Shown: positions 9,519 to 19,479 of the stretch, piece by piece
Numbering within the stretch: position 1 is the stretch's first letter
Layout: every line of letters begins with the position of its first letter
Origin: an uncultured Thermogutta sp.
GTDB lineage: Bacteria > Planctomycetota > Planctomycetia > Pirellulales > Thermoguttaceae
Assembly (NCBI GenBank): GCA_937128505.1
Contig: CAKZMM010000059.1
Span: 1 to 64,000, forward strand
Reading direction: 5' to 3'
DNA length: 64,000 bases
Program-made: the position numbers and the translations under genes
Notes under the pieces: generated by a model
The model's input: only the letters and a program-made list of their open reading frames with translations
Databases searched by the model: none
Told to the model about the DNA's origin: nothing

Positions 9519-9998
9519 ATGGGAGATTGGATTGAGCCCGGTAAGAAGGCGCCGGATTTCACATTGGTTGCCGATAACGGTCAGAAGATCAAGCTGAGTC
9601 AATTCCGCGGGCGACCTGTGGTGTTGTATTTTTACCCGAAGGACGACACACCGGGCTGTACCCGAGAAGCCTGCGCATTTCGCGACGCCAAAGCCCAGTT
9701 AGAAAAGCTTGGAGCTCAAGTGTTGGGGATCAGCCCCGATGAAGTGCAAAGCCATGCCCAGTTCCGAGACAAGTACAGTCTCAACTTTCCGCTTCTGGCA
9801 GATCCCGATCACAAGGTTGCTGAGAAGTACGGGGCGTGGCGAGAGAAAGTCCGGTTCGGAAAAAAGTCGATGGGCATTCAGCGATCCACGTACTTGATTG
9901 ATGCCGACGGGGTCGTACGACGTGTTTGGAAAAACGTCCAAGTGGATGGACACGATCAAGAGGTGCTCAAGGCCCTTACGGAAATCGTAGCAGGATAG
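9519..9998 (+). CDS. bcp: Thioredoxin-dependent peroxiredoxin (BCP/PrxQ)
   Basis: A 159-residue peroxiredoxin that reduces hydrogen peroxide and organic hydroperoxides with thioredoxin as electron donor, in the cytoplasm. The active-site segment YPKDDTPGCTREAC contains the peroxidatic Cys47 and resolving Cys52, the CxxxxC spacing of atypical 2-Cys PrxQ enzymes. APDFTL and the C-terminal STYLIDADGVVRRVW are also typical. The frame is open 44 codons further upstream, but the ATG at 9519 has a GGAGG eight bases before it and gives the normal family length. The first codons (MGDWIEPGKKAPDF) match the usual BCP beginning. It appears monocistronic. Confidence 0.95.
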   Translation: MGDWIEPGKKAPDFTLVADNGQKIKLSQFRGRPVVLYFYPKDDTPGCTREACAFRDAKAQLEKLGAQVLGISPDEVQSHAQFRDKYSLNFPLLADPDHKVAEKYGAWREKVRFGKKSMGIQRSTYLIDADGVVRRVWKNVQVDGHDQEVLKALTEIVAG

Positions 9999-10943
9999 CA
10001 CCGGGTAATAGTCAACGGGGTCGTGTGTTACTTCGGAAGGGTACCTCGGCTCATGGGTTTAGACGGTAAATTAGCAGGCAACAAATGAGAATTAAGGCGC
10101 GCAAGGTTGCGGGGTTCGTCGCGGCTGGTGTTGGCTCCGGGGGCGTGGGATTGAACCGTTTCGTGTTGGCTTGCCGGGATTTTTCGGATCAATGAATCCG
10201 GTTGATTTGCTGCGATCTTCCGAATTTATGAAATTTATGAATTCGTGTGGGAGCGATTCGGGACGATCGGGTATGGCAACGAAAGATGAAGGCCTTGACA
10301 GGAAGCGCTGCGAAAGTCGCTTGCATCCACGGATCTTCAGTAGGCAGGATCCGTGAGTGCCAGAAGATTCTTTACCTAAAACAGCTCTCAGACGCCTCTC
10401 CGGCTGGAACAAACGTCTCGGGGATTTTCGGAGACGTCCGGCGGGCTTTCGAGTGGAATGAGGAAAACGTCGCCCCTCCCAGCGGATTCCGGGGCTCGAA
10501 CATGCGGCAAAGTTGGCCCCCAGAGGGCTTTAATCTTTTGTCTATCATCTCTACGGCGGGTTTTTTGTCTATTATCTTCTATCTTTATCTTCTATCTTCA
10601 CGGCGGTCGATCGAGGCACTTCATGCATAGCCACAAGATGCATAGCCACAAGATGTATGGCCACAAGATGCTTAGCCACAAAAGAATGGCCACATGAATT
10701 AACAGTCTCTCGTGAATTAAGTGATACGCCTTCCCAAGCGGATTGCAGCGAATAACACTCGGAGCAAGCGGAGCAGATTGGGGATCTCTGGATCACCCTG
10801 TCGCCCCTTGTCGTGATCGGGGCGTGTGTCACACTTTAAGGCGGCGGAGAATTAAGCACGTTCGAGAGCAAGATTCCGAGGCAAATGGACTATAACCATA
10901 AAAGCAAGCAATCCGCGAAAAGTCTATGAGAAAGGTGATACCA
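9999..10943. other. Gene-free spacer containing a five-copy minisatellite
   Basis: 945 bp without a credible gene. It holds TATCTTCTATCTT-type simple repeats around 10565-10605 and the 15-bp minisatellite at 10623-10697. No promoter could be assigned with confidence. Confidence 0.65.
10623..10697. repeat. 15-bp minisatellite, five tandem copies
   Basis: Units of 15 bp starting at 10623, 10638, 10653, 10668 and 10683. The first two are identical (ATGCATAGCCACAAG) and the rest carry one to four changes. The period is divisible by three, but the surrounding frame has no support as a gene. Confidence 0.9.
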
Positions 10944-11831
10944 ATGCGAGTTTTTGGGATCGGTTTTTTTGAAAGTTTCAAGCGGGTGATCACGCCGGAA
11001 GCAGCTTGCAACTCCGCTTCGTACATTTGGGTTACTATTTGGGTTACTTTATTGACGGTGGCTATTTTGGGTTTCACCTCCGGATGCGGTCTGCAAGGCC
11101 CTTCAGTCTATGAGGCCTCCGAGCGGGCTGGCACGAGTCCGGATTCCGGCCGCAAATCCTCGCCTTTCGCGGAAAACTTGAGGGGATTTGAACCTAGGGA
11201 AGGCTTTCAACCGGGGCCGGGCGGGGCCGGCGAATGGGGGGCGTCCGCGGCAGGAAGCCCCAAAAATGTTCGCGGTCCATCGACGGCAGGCCGAGAGCTT
11301 GAAGGCCCCGCGGATCAAGGCGAAGTTCAGCTATCTGCCGCGGAACTTATTTTGGGGGGCAGATACCGAGTCAAGGTGCCCGATGGTTGGCTGCGTGTAC
11401 CCCCGGCCGTGGGAATGATCGAGTACGAATTCCGCATTCCGGCGGCAGAAGGGGATGGGCGCGAAGGACGAGCCACGTTTATGGCAGCGGGTGGCTCTGT
11501 TGAGGCGAATATCAACCGATGGATCGGTCAGTTCAGACAGCCGGATGAGGTAACGTCCGCGGACCGGGCCAAAGTCGAGAAATTCGAAGTTGCCGGAGCC
11601 CTCGTGCACTGGGTGGATATTTCGGGGACATATCTCGAAGCACAGGGGCCGATGATGATGGCCCAAACCACCCCGCGGGAAGGCTATCGGATGCTGGGGG
11701 CGGTCATCGAGGCGAAGGATTCGAGATTGTATTTTATCAAGTTCTACGGACCGGAGAAGACCGTGTCGGCTCATGCAGGCGGATTCCGCCGCATGCTGGA
11801 GGAAATGATCCCCGTGGAAACACCCCAATAA
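10944..11831 (+). CDS. Putative lipoprotein of unknown function
   Basis: 295 residues that I cannot place in a known family. Near residues 30-48 there is a hydrophobic stretch ending in GFTSGCGL, which resembles a lipoprotein signal peptide with a lipidated Cys, although the -3 position is not ideal. A Gly/Pro/Ser-rich linker of about 60 residues follows. The C-terminal 170 residues form an alpha/beta domain (from about LGGRYRVKVPDGWLR to the end) that resembles small domains which package a processed amphipathic sequence (WLRVPPAVGMIEYEFRIP). The ATG at 10944 has AAAGGTG seven bases upstream and is preferred to the ATG at 10926. It precedes fmt by 88 bp on the same strand and may be cotranscribed with it. 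Confidence 0.7.
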   Translation: MRVFGIGFFESFKRVITPEAACNSASYIWVTIWVTLLTVAILGFTSGCGLQGPSVYEASERAGTSPDSGRKSSPFAENLRGFEPREGFQPGPGGAGEWGASAAGSPKNVRGPSTAGRELEGPADQGEVQLSAAELILGGRYRVKVPDGWLRVPPAVGMIEYEFRIPAAEGDGREGRATFMAAGGSVEANINRWIGQFRQPDEVTSADRAKVEKFEVAGALVHWVDISGTYLEAQGPMMMAQTTPREGYRMLGAVIEAKDSRLYFIKFYGPEKTVSAHAGGFRRMLEEMIPVETPQ

Positions 11832-11919
11832 GTGCCCACAGGCAGCGGAAACACCCCGGCAAAGATGGGTGAAGGAAAACTGCGTTTCAATCGCGGGTTT
11901 GGCCAGGCAGGGGCTCGAT

Positions 11920-12930
11920 ATGAACGGAATCCAAGGATCGGCTCGTTTCATTCTCGTGGGCACGGGGCCGTTTGGGGTCCCGGCCTTTCGCCGTTTAATC
12001 GGCGGTCGCCACGCAGTGGTGGCGGTAGTGACTAGCCCGGTGAAAAGTGCAGGTCCGGGCGTGGCTGAGGCAGCTCCGGTGCGGAAATTGGCCCTCGAAC
12101 ACGGTTTGCCGATTCTCGATCCGGCCGATATCAATAGCTCTGAGGCACGGTCGAGGATCGCGGGCTTGTCGCCCGATCTTTTGGTTGTGTGCGACTACGG
12201 TCAGATTCTCTCGGCCGAGACGTTGGCCACTGCGCGGCTTGGCGGCTTGAATTTGCACGCATCCCTCTTGCCAAAATACCGCGGCGCGGCGCCGATTCCC
12301 TGGGCCATTTACCACGGCGAGACGGAAACGGGAGTCAGCGTCATCCACATGACTCCTCAGGTGGATGCAGGACCGGTAATTGCCCAGGTGGCCACGCCCA
12401 TCCATCCAGAGGAAACCGCCGGGCAACTGGAGCAGCGGCTTGCGGAGTTGGGAGCCTCCGTATTGGCGGAGGCAGTCGACCGGGTAATCCGTGGGGAGGC
12501 GCAGCCCATTCCGCAGGATCCTCGGCTGGCTTCAAAGGCTCCCCGTTTGAAAAAAACGGATGGATTGATTGATTGGCGACGCCCGGCGATTGCCATCAAG
12601 AATCAGGTTCGAGCGATGGACCCCTGGCCCAGGGCATGTACGTTTTGGTTTCGGGACAAATCGGGCCCTTTACGTTTGATCCTTGCGCGGGTACAGGCCC
12701 TGGAGACGGGCTTCGAACCGGCGGAGCCGGGGACCATCGTGCATGTCCGGGAGCGGCTCGTCGTGGCGGCGGGGGCGGCATTTGTCGAGTTGTTGCAGAT
12801 CCAACCAGAAGGAAAACGGCTCATGAGTGCCGAGGAATTCCTTCGTGGTTATCGTTTGCGGGTCGGGGATCGACTGGGCACGCCGCCCCAGGAACTTGCG
12901 GCCAAAAATTCCCTTGGGCCATCTGGCTAA
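11920..12930 (+). CDS. fmt: Methionyl-tRNA formyltransferase
   Basis: Transfers a formyl group from 10-formyltetrahydrofolate to initiator Met-tRNA in the cytoplasm. The protein is 336 residues from the ATG at 11920 (the frame is open to 11869). The catalytic triad is visible: Asn111 and His113 in LNLHASLLPKYRGAAPI, and Asp149 in TPQVDAGPVI. The N-terminal Rossmann-like part begins ILVGTGPFGVPAF, as in the family. The C-terminal beta-barrel tRNA-binding domain runs from about residue 215. The SLLP and RGAAPI motifs are textbook for Fmt rather than other formyltransferases. No def gene (peptide deformylase) is adjacent, which is unusual only by comparison with enterobacteria. Confidence 0.94.
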   Translation: MNGIQGSARFILVGTGPFGVPAFRRLIGGRHAVVAVVTSPVKSAGPGVAEAAPVRKLALEHGLPILDPADINSSEARSRIAGLSPDLLVVCDYGQILSAETLATARLGGLNLHASLLPKYRGAAPIPWAIYHGETETGVSVIHMTPQVDAGPVIAQVATPIHPEETAGQLEQRLAELGASVLAEAVDRVIRGEAQPIPQDPRLASKAPRLKKTDGLIDWRRPAIAIKNQVRAMDPWPRACTFWFRDKSGPLRLILARVQALETGFEPAEPGTIVHVRERLVVAAGAAFVELLQIQPEGKRLMSAEEFLRGYRLRVGDRLGTPPQELAAKNSLGPSG

Positions 12931-13000
12931 AGGCATTGAGTCGTTTTGCCGCTTGGTTGAATCGTTTTCCTGGTTGATTGAATTGTTGTTTGCTCAAGCG

Positions 13001-16000
13001 TCATAGGTTGAAATACCGTTGAAAGCGGTGCCGATTCTCTCGGGTGTACATTTCGTATCGCACCATCAGGGAATTCACGCTCGGCAGATCCAGAAGATGG
13101 GCTACGCGGGCCAATTCGGTCGGATCAATCGGCAGCCGGTTTCGCGCTGTAGGGTTGACGAGACGCACGCGGGATTCGAGGGTCCGGAGGAAGCGGTAGC
13201 TTTCGCGGAAGAATTGGGCATCTTCCGCCGGCATATAGCCGCGCTTTTCCAGACACTGCAGGGCCTCGATCGTATGCGGAACGTGAACCTCCGGGTCTTC
13301 CGGCCCATGGCGGAGTTGTAATGCTTGAACAACGAATTCAATATCCACCATACCGCCCGGACCGCGTTTCAAGTTTTCGTTACCCGCCGCCTCCTCCAGC
13401 CGTTGTCGCATGGCAGAAATTTCCCGCAGATCCTTTGGCTGCCATGGACGGCAGAATGCTGCTTCGCGGATTACCTGATGCATACGTTCGGCCATACGCG
13501 CCGAAGCCACCACCGGTCGCGCGCGGCATAAAGCTAAGCGTTCCCAAAGCTGCCCCTCCCCCTTGGTGTAGTAATCGAGGAACTTTTGAATCGATGTGAC
13601 AAGTGGTCCGCTTTTGCCGGTGGGGCGGAGGCGGGCATCGATCTCATACAGGCGACCGTAAGCACTCAAGCGGCTGGTTCTGCGAATGATCCGCTGCGCA
13701 AGCTCGCTAAAGAAATGTTGATTCGTTGTCGACGTGGCCCGGCTCAAGTAGTCGCGCGGTATTGTCTGACCATCGCAGTCGTACAAAAAGACAATATCCA
13801 GATCGCTGCGGTAGGTGAGCTCCGCTCCCCCGAATTTACCCAGGGCCAAAATGATGAGTTCTGCCCGTTGGTCGGAGGATGAGCTTTCTCCCGCCATCGG
13901 GTCCCCGAATTTTTCTAAAAGCCGGTGGTATTCGTGGGCGCATATTTGTTCCAGGCAAACCAGGGCCACGTTGCTCAAGGTTCGCATGCAGGCCACGATA
14001 TCTTCTTTGCCCAAAAGATCGCGCACGCCGGCACGCAGCAATTGATCGTTCTTGAAGCTGTGCAAAATCGGATCGAGGTCTTCCGCCGCTCGGCACAGCT
14101 CCGTTAATGTATCCCGGAGCCATTGCGGGCTGGGCAGCTTGTCGAGGACCAAGCTATCCATGAGGCTGTCGATCATGCCGGGGTTACTGGTCAGAAGACC
14201 GCAAAGATAAGGGCTGTAGGCACAAAGCTCCACAAACAGCCGCAGCGAAGGAGGATTGAAACTGAAAAGTTCCCAAAGAAGCCCTCTTCCGCCCAAGGAT
14301 CCACTGACCGTCTCCAAGTTCACGAGAGTGGCGTCGGGGTCAGGGGTTTCGGAAACGGCTCGCAACAGTTGTGGGGCGATCGAAGCCAGAAAAAGCCTCG
14401 CCCGGCGCGTGGACAGGAAGCTTGCGCGCTCCTCGGCAAGCGCCATAAGATTTCGATAAGCCTCGGAAATATTTCGAAACCCATATTTACCCAAAACCAA
14501 CTCGATTCTTTCCTGAGGCGGATCGGGATCCAAGACGAGATTCACCTCCGCCTCCGTCTCCGCATCGTCGGGAAACGCGTGGTGGAGCAGGTGATGAAGG
14601 ATTCGCTGATTCTGGGTTGTTCGTCGGGAGTACTCCGCTTCGAATGCGTCCTTCGCTGTTTGACCTTCTTTGTCTGCAAAACCCATGCGGATGGCAAGCT
14701 TCCGCAAACCTTCCGGCTCGCTCGGAAGGCTATGGGTTTGTAGATCGAACATGATTTGGAGGCGGTGCTCGAGCTTGCGCAAAAAGCAGTAGTTTCCTGC
14801 AAGAAGAGCCCTTTCTTGCTCGGTCAAACAGCCAGCGCTGGCCAACTGAGCAATCGCCTCGAGCGTGTTGCCAGAACGAACCGCGCGAAGCTCCGGCCCA
14901 TGAAGCAGCTGCAAAAATTGAATGACAAACTCGATATCGCGGATGCCACCGCGGCCGGTTTTTACATTGGTTGTCTCACCCCCTGCTTGTTGAGTTTGCT
15001 GCTCAATGCGCCGCTTGAGGGCTTTAATGCCGATAATATCTGCCTGGCTTAAGTACCGCCGGTAGATCCAAGATTCCATCTGCTCTAAGAATCGCTGGCC
15101 CAACTCCAAACTTCCGGCTGCCGGTCGGGCCTTGATGTACGCCTGTCGCTCCCAGGTTCGACCACGCATGTCGTAGTATCGCAGAGCAGCCGGAATGCTC
15201 ACGGCAAGCGGGCCGTGACGACCCTCCGGGCGTAAACGCATATCGACCCGATATGCTACTCCCAAGTCGGTCGGCTCGGTCACGAAGCGTATGATCTCTG
15301 TCGCCAACCGCTGGAAAAACTCGTGGTTCGAAGGGCTTCGAGGGCCGTCGCAGTGTCCCTCGTCTTCGTAGAGGAAGACTAAGTCGATATCGCTCGAGTA
15401 ATTAAGCTCCAGTCCCCCCAGCTTTCCCATAGCTAAGATTACGAAGCGAGCGACCTCACCATTTGGTAATCGCGGCGAACCCCAAAGTTGTACGAGCTTT
15501 CGCCACGCCGCTCGAAAAGCTCCTTCCAGAATTGCATCCGCCACATAGGAAATCTGCCGCGTGACCATTTGCACCGGCAAGTGGCAGACAATATCGCCGT
15601 AAGCGATCCTCAGCGTTTCCCGGCGCTTAAAGCGGCGCAAAGCTCGCAACACATCTTGTTCGTGCTCGAGCGCTTCAATCTCGGCCACCAACTCGTCGAC
15701 CAGCACCTCGCGTCTGTAAGAGGTACCCTGGCTCAAGCGAACCAGTTCGAAAGCCTCTGGATCCAACGTCAACAAGTCGCTCAGGTGTTGACTGGCGGAA
15801 AAAACTTGAATCAGCGTACGAAGTGCCTCCGGATCCCGTTGGAACAAGGCGGCTAAAGAAAGTGGGTTGCGGACGCGGGCAAAAAATCGCTCCAGATTAT
15901 TTAATGCCATATCCGCGTCGGCACAACGGGGCAAATACTCCTGGAGTTGCTGGCAGATCTCTGCCAGCAGGTCCGTCGGCACGCCGTATCGCCAAAGGCT

Positions 16001-16156
16001 GACGAGATTGGTGTAGGCGCGATGAGCGTCGGCTGTTCCCAAGGTTCTCAGAAACTGTTGGGCCAATTCCTCGTCGCCGAGGTAACGTTCAAGCAGCTCC
16101 GGCGAAATGGTGCCGGGAATTGCCGAGGAGCTTTGAGTACCAGGAGAGCCTTCCAT
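13001..16156 (-). CDS. glnE: Bifunctional glutamine synthetase adenylyltransferase/deadenylylase
   Basis: GlnE switches glutamine synthetase off and on by adding and removing AMP, under control of PII. The 1051-residue length is close to the usual 950-1000. Both nucleotidyltransferase domains are intact: KLGGLELNYSSDIDLVFLY near residue 250 (N-terminal, deadenylylation) and KFGGAELTYRSDLDIVFLYD near residue 770 (C-terminal, adenylylation). Each is followed by a helical GlnD-type domain (RGGIRDIEFVIQFLQLLHG and RGPGGMVDIEFVVQALQLRHG regions). The start is ATG 16156; a GTG at 16165 is also in frame. It begins 11 bp after the miaB stop on the same strand, so the two are likely cotranscribed. glnA and glnB are not in the window. 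Confidence 0.95.
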   Translation of the reverse strand: MEGSPGTQSSSAIPGTISPELLERYLGDEELAQQFLRTLGTADAHRAYTNLVSLWRYGVPTDLLAEICQQLQEYLPRCADADMALNNLERFFARVRNPLSLAALFQRDPEALRTLIQVFSASQHLSDLLTLDPEAFELVRLSQGTSYRREVLVDELVAEIEALEHEQDVLRALRRFKRRETLRIAYGDIVCHLPVQMVTRQISYVADAILEGAFRAAWRKLVQLWGSPRLPNGEVARFVILAMGKLGGLELNYSSDIDLVFLYEDEGHCDGPRSPSNHEFFQRLATEIIRFVTEPTDLGVAYRVDMRLRPEGRHGPLAVSIPAALRYYDMRGRTWERQAYIKARPAAGSLELGQRFLEQMESWIYRRYLSQADIIGIKALKRRIEQQTQQAGGETTNVKTGRGGIRDIEFVIQFLQLLHGPELRAVRSGNTLEAIAQLASAGCLTEQERALLAGNYCFLRKLEHRLQIMFDLQTHSLPSEPEGLRKLAIRMGFADKEGQTAKDAFEAEYSRRTTQNQRILHHLLHHAFPDDAETEAEVNLVLDPDPPQERIELVLGKYGFRNISEAYRNLMALAEERASFLSTRRARLFLASIAPQLLRAVSETPDPDATLVNLETVSGSLGGRGLLWELFSFNPPSLRLFVELCAYSPYLCGLLTSNPGMIDSLMDSLVLDKLPSPQWLRDTLTELCRAAEDLDPILHSFKNDQLLRAGVRDLLGKEDIVACMRTLSNVALVCLEQICAHEYHRLLEKFGDPMAGESSSSDQRAELIILALGKFGGAELTYRSDLDIVFLYDCDGQTIPRDYLSRATSTTNQHFFSELAQRIIRRTSRLSAYGRLYEIDARLRPTGKSGPLVTSIQKFLDYYTKGEGQLWERLALCRARPVVASARMAERMHQVIREAAFCRPWQPKDLREISAMRQRLEEAAGNENLKRGPGGMVDIEFVVQALQLRHGPEDPEVHVPHTIEALQCLEKRGYMPAEDAQFFRESYRFLRTLESRVRLVNPTARNRLPIDPTELARVAHLLDLPSVNSLMVRYEMYTRENRHRFQRYFNL

Positions 16157-16167
16157 GCTGACCACTT

Positions 16168-17610
16168 CTATGAGGTAGCAGCGACCGCGGGGAGATCGAT
16201 CCGACGCCCAAACAACGTCACGGCACTTGCTTTATCGATCCTGACCCAAATGAATTCCCCGGCCCAATGACTTCGTCCGGGAAACACGACAATCCGATCG
16301 CACCGGGTTCGCCCCGTCATTTGGAGAGGTTCTAAGGGGATTTTACTGCTATTTACAGGCTGATTGAGCACGACTAAATCCGGGCGACTGAGTTTACTGG
16401 GGCCTTCCACCAAAACTTCAACCGTCTTGCCCACGAAGCGCTGATTATCTTCCTCGCTAATGGCGTTTTGCACGGCAAGAAGCCGAGCATTACGCTCGCG
16501 CTTGACCGGTTCGGATACATCGTCGGTATATAGCTCCGCTGCCTTCGTACCGGGCCGAGGGCTGTATTTGAAGATGAAACTATTTTTGAAACGAGCCCAA
16601 CGCACCAGCTCCACCGTCTTTTCGAAATCTTCCTCGGTTTCGCCGCAAAACCCAACGATGAAATCGCTTGTGATCGCGGCGTCCGGGATTGCCTCCTGAA
16701 TGCGGCATACCATCTCCCGATACTCGGCGACCGTAAACCCACGATGCATTCGGGCCAGCACCGCATCCGACCCGCTTTGCGCCGGGACATGGAGATACGG
16801 ACAGACTTTGGGAAGGTCGCGGACCGCCTGGATCAAATCGTCCGTCATATGCCGCGGGTGATTGGTCACGAATTTGATGCGGTGAATTCCCTCCACATCC
16901 GCCACCCGCACCAATAAATCGGACAACCTGATGGCACGGCCCGTCGAGCGGTCCACATAACTATTGACCGTTTGCCCTAAAAGGGTGACCTCCACGCAGC
17001 CTTGGTCGACAAGTTGCCGAATCTCCTGCTCGATATCGGCGACCGGGCGACTTTGTTCCGGTCCTCTCACCTGGGGGACGACACAGAAGGTGCAAAATTT
17101 GTCACAACCTCGCATAATCCGGACCATGGCTTGCTGCCGCAAAGGCCGTACGTCCGCGCGGCGTATCGGATCGAAAGTGGGGAAACTTTCGATAACAGCG
17201 CGGCGAGGTCCGCCCCGGCGGTCAAGACCCGTTTCCACGATTGGCCCGCCACCCTGTTCGATCGTTCCAATCGCGGCCACCAAACGGTGAAGTTGACCCG
17301 GACCAAGCACAATATCCACGTGCTCGGCACGCCGCAAGAGCCGATCGCCTTCCTTCTGGGCCATGCAGCCAAGCACGCCGATAATTCGCCCCGGACGCTG
17401 TGTCTTCGTGTGCTTCAATCTGCCCAGAGCGCTATAAACTTTATCTTCCGCATGTTGGCGGACGCTGCATGAATTAAACAGAATGACATCCGCCTTTCGG
17501 GGGGTATCCACAATCTGGTAACCAGCCTCGAGCAAACTGGCTTTGACCAGCTCGCTGTCGAGGACGTTCATCTGACATCCGAATGTTTCAATAAATACGC
17601 TTTTTCCCAT
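16168..17610 (-). CDS. miaB: tRNA-2-methylthio-N6-dimethylallyladenosine synthase
   Basis: MiaB is a radical-SAM methylthiotransferase that adds a methylthio group to i6A37 of tRNAs reading codons that begin with U. From the ATG at 17610 it has 480 residues. The three N-terminal cysteines for the auxiliary cluster are Cys12 (FGCQMN), Cys48 (FNSCSVRQ) and Cys82 (GVLGCMAQ). The radical-SAM CxxxCxxC is Cys169/173/176 in RGCDKFCTFC. A C-terminal TRAM RNA-binding domain follows (GKTVEVLVEGPSK onward). The frame extends 35 codons upstream to 17715, but MGKSVFIETFGCQMN matches the family start. The glnE start follows almost immediately, indicating a two-gene transcript. Confidence 0.94.
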   Translation of the reverse strand: MGKSVFIETFGCQMNVLDSELVKASLLEAGYQIVDTPRKADVILFNSCSVRQHAEDKVYSALGRLKHTKTQRPGRIIGVLGCMAQKEGDRLLRRAEHVDIVLGPGQLHRLVAAIGTIEQGGGPIVETGLDRRGGPRRAVIESFPTFDPIRRADVRPLRQQAMVRIMRGCDKFCTFCVVPQVRGPEQSRPVADIEQEIRQLVDQGCVEVTLLGQTVNSYVDRSTGRAIRLSDLLVRVADVEGIHRIKFVTNHPRHMTDDLIQAVRDLPKVCPYLHVPAQSGSDAVLARMHRGFTVAEYREMVCRIQEAIPDAAITSDFIVGFCGETEEDFEKTVELVRWARFKNSFIFKYSPRPGTKAAELYTDDVSEPVKRERNARLLAVQNAISEEDNQRFVGKTVEVLVEGPSKLSRPDLVVLNQPVNSSKIPLEPLQMTGRTRCDRIVVFPGRSHWAGEFIWVRIDKASAVTLFGRRIDLPAVAATS

Positions 17611-18054
17611 TGGTTTTCGTATAAGATCTCCCACCGAGCTTCGTTTTCCAAACTTGCCCACGAGCAAGCGCCGATCGAGCGGAAAACATAGGAAAAAATC
17701 GGCGCAAATGCTCATTTCAGACTTGGTTTTCCATTATTACAAAAGGTTCATCTGATTCGGGGAAAGGTTTTTTGCCTGAATTCATCCGCAATCCGACGTA
17801 TTCTCTTCTAAAAAGCGGCTCCATCCGAATTTTATACTCGGAGAGTGTTTTGATCTTGTATGTTGATTACAACCTTTTTATGCCTTGGAAATAACCTTGC
17901 TTTCTTTTAATGGGTTGCAAACGACCTTGCTTTACCTTCGCAGATTTGACCGGACCCGAACGCGTAATACGGAAGGTCTACTGAACTTCTTCTGTCGGCT
18001 TACCCCCGAGGGTGTTACCGATAACCACCAATTTCCATATCTTAAGCACTCTCT
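17611..18054. other. Spacer, AT-rich, with a 31-bp-spaced duplication
   Basis: 444 bp upstream of miaB and downstream of the next minus-strand gene. AT-rich, with a CCTTGCTTT unit repeated about 31 bp apart (17885-17934). The miaB promoter is presumably here, but none is clear. Confidence 0.55.
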
Positions 18055-19479
18055 TTACGGATTTTCTGTAGAGGCATTCTTACGCGGTTTCGATCGACTT
18101 TCCGTCGGCCTCCCGCTCTCGCGGGGGCCTTCGTGATTTCGCGCTCCCTCCAGCGAATGAAGTTCGCTTTCCGGCGGAGGCAAGGTACCCGCCTCCGCAG
18201 GATCAACGCGCCTCAGAAATCTCGGGAACCAATCCGGCGAATACTTGTACGTTCTTGATATTCCGGGAAGCGGGATCTTCAAGAAGTTTCCTTGGTCACC
18301 CTTGATCAAGACCAGTATATAGTACGCGATGATCAGGCCGAGGATTCCGCCGCCGACCCAACTAATCAGTTCTTTCACAATTTTTCCCGGCGTGACGACA
18401 GGTCGAGCCGGTCGGTAAGTACCCTCTACCCCCGCAAAGGCAAATTGGTCGGGGGAGAAGGCGGACAGCCCCCCAGCAGCGTCTCCCGCAATTGCAGGCG
18501 CCCATCCTTCGGTCATTCCCTTCGTTTTCCCTTCGGATTGCTGCCCAGCGGTGGTGCCGGACTTGGCGTGAAACGCCGCGGCCATTCTCTGAGCCGCTTC
18601 CTCGCCGAGTGGCTCCTCCGTGTGAAGTATTTTCCCGTCGGCTAAAGGAAATGCTTGACCACAATGGGGGCAAATTAACTCAAATACTTCCCCTGCTGCT
18701 ACCTCTGACGGAGGAAGGGTTGCACATTCCGCCGGCTGTGTCGCCAGGGCGACATCCGTAGGCGTCAAAGCCGGCGGCTGCGTCAAAATCTGGCTGCTGC
18801 CGATCTGTTCAGGGGCAGATTGCTCGGCCTTCGCCCCCGCTATTTCCGGTGCGGCTAACGCTTCGACCACCCCCGGAGGCGCTAATTCCTGCACGGGCAC
18901 AACGGGGCCGACAATCTCCGGGATGGCTGCCTCGCCCAATTCAGATGGTTCCAGCACCGGACCTGCTGCGGTCAACTTAGTTACCTTTCCCAGGTCTTCC
19001 CCGCCGGTTGGAACTGGGAGCTCCGGCGGTACGTCACCGAATACCGGGGGAGCAGCAACCTCGGGACTTCCCTCTGCCGCCACTGACGGCATTTCGGAGG
19101 CAGCTACCGCGAGTTGCGTCGCCGCGGCTTGAGCGACTTCTGGGATCTGGTTCAAAAGCTCCTCAGTTCCTGTTGCGACGGTTCCCACTGTGATGGTCGG
19201 TTCTTGAAAGTCGCCAAGCTCACTCTGAGGTTGCCCTACAACTTGCCCTATTGAAGCGGCGAATGCGGCCCCCCCTATCGCGATTTCCTCTTTTTCTGGC
19301 CCTCCGACCGGGAAAAGTTCTCCCTGGGGAGGCGGCTCCGTTCCCGGTGAAAACGGCACCGCCTTTTCAAAAAAGAACTCCGCGCCACAGAATGTGCAAA
19401 AGACCCGTTGTCCAGGTGAAAACGCTTGGGCAGCTAAAACCGGCCGACTGCAAACGGGACAGCCAACGACTAGAGACAT
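18055..19479 (-). CDS. Zinc-ribbon, single-pass membrane protein of unknown function
   Basis: 474 residues. The first 31 residues form a zinc ribbon (CPVC at 7-10 and CTFC at 28-31), like the MJ0042-type fingers common at planctomycete N-termini. About 230 residues of Pro/Ala/Glu/Val-rich low-complexity sequence follow. A further CPHC pair occurs near residue 270 without an obvious partner. One strong transmembrane helix (VGGGILGLIIAYYILVLI) lies around residues 372-395, followed by a charged, Pro/Arg-rich tail. There is no enzymatic motif. An AGAAGAGAG ribosome site precedes the ATG. The layout suggests a membrane-tethered protein with a cytoplasmic metal-binding head. Its role is unknown and no neighbour gives a hint. 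Confidence 0.8.
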   Translation of the reverse strand: MSLVVGCPVCSRPVLAAQAFSPGQRVFCTFCGAEFFFEKAVPFSPGTEPPPQGELFPVGGPEKEEIAIGGAAFAASIGQVVGQPQSELGDFQEPTITVGTVATGTEELLNQIPEVAQAAATQLAVAASEMPSVAAEGSPEVAAPPVFGDVPPELPVPTGGEDLGKVTKLTAAGPVLEPSELGEAAIPEIVGPVVPVQELAPPGVVEALAAPEIAGAKAEQSAPEQIGSSQILTQPPALTPTDVALATQPAECATLPPSEVAAGEVFELICPHCGQAFPLADGKILHTEEPLGEEAAQRMAAAFHAKSGTTAGQQSEGKTKGMTEGWAPAIAGDAAGGLSAFSPDQFAFAGVEGTYRPARPVVTPGKIVKELISWVGGGILGLIIAYYILVLIKGDQGNFLKIPLPGISRTYKYSPDWFPRFLRRVDPAEAGTLPPPESELHSLEGARNHEGPRESGRPTESRSKPRKNASTENP

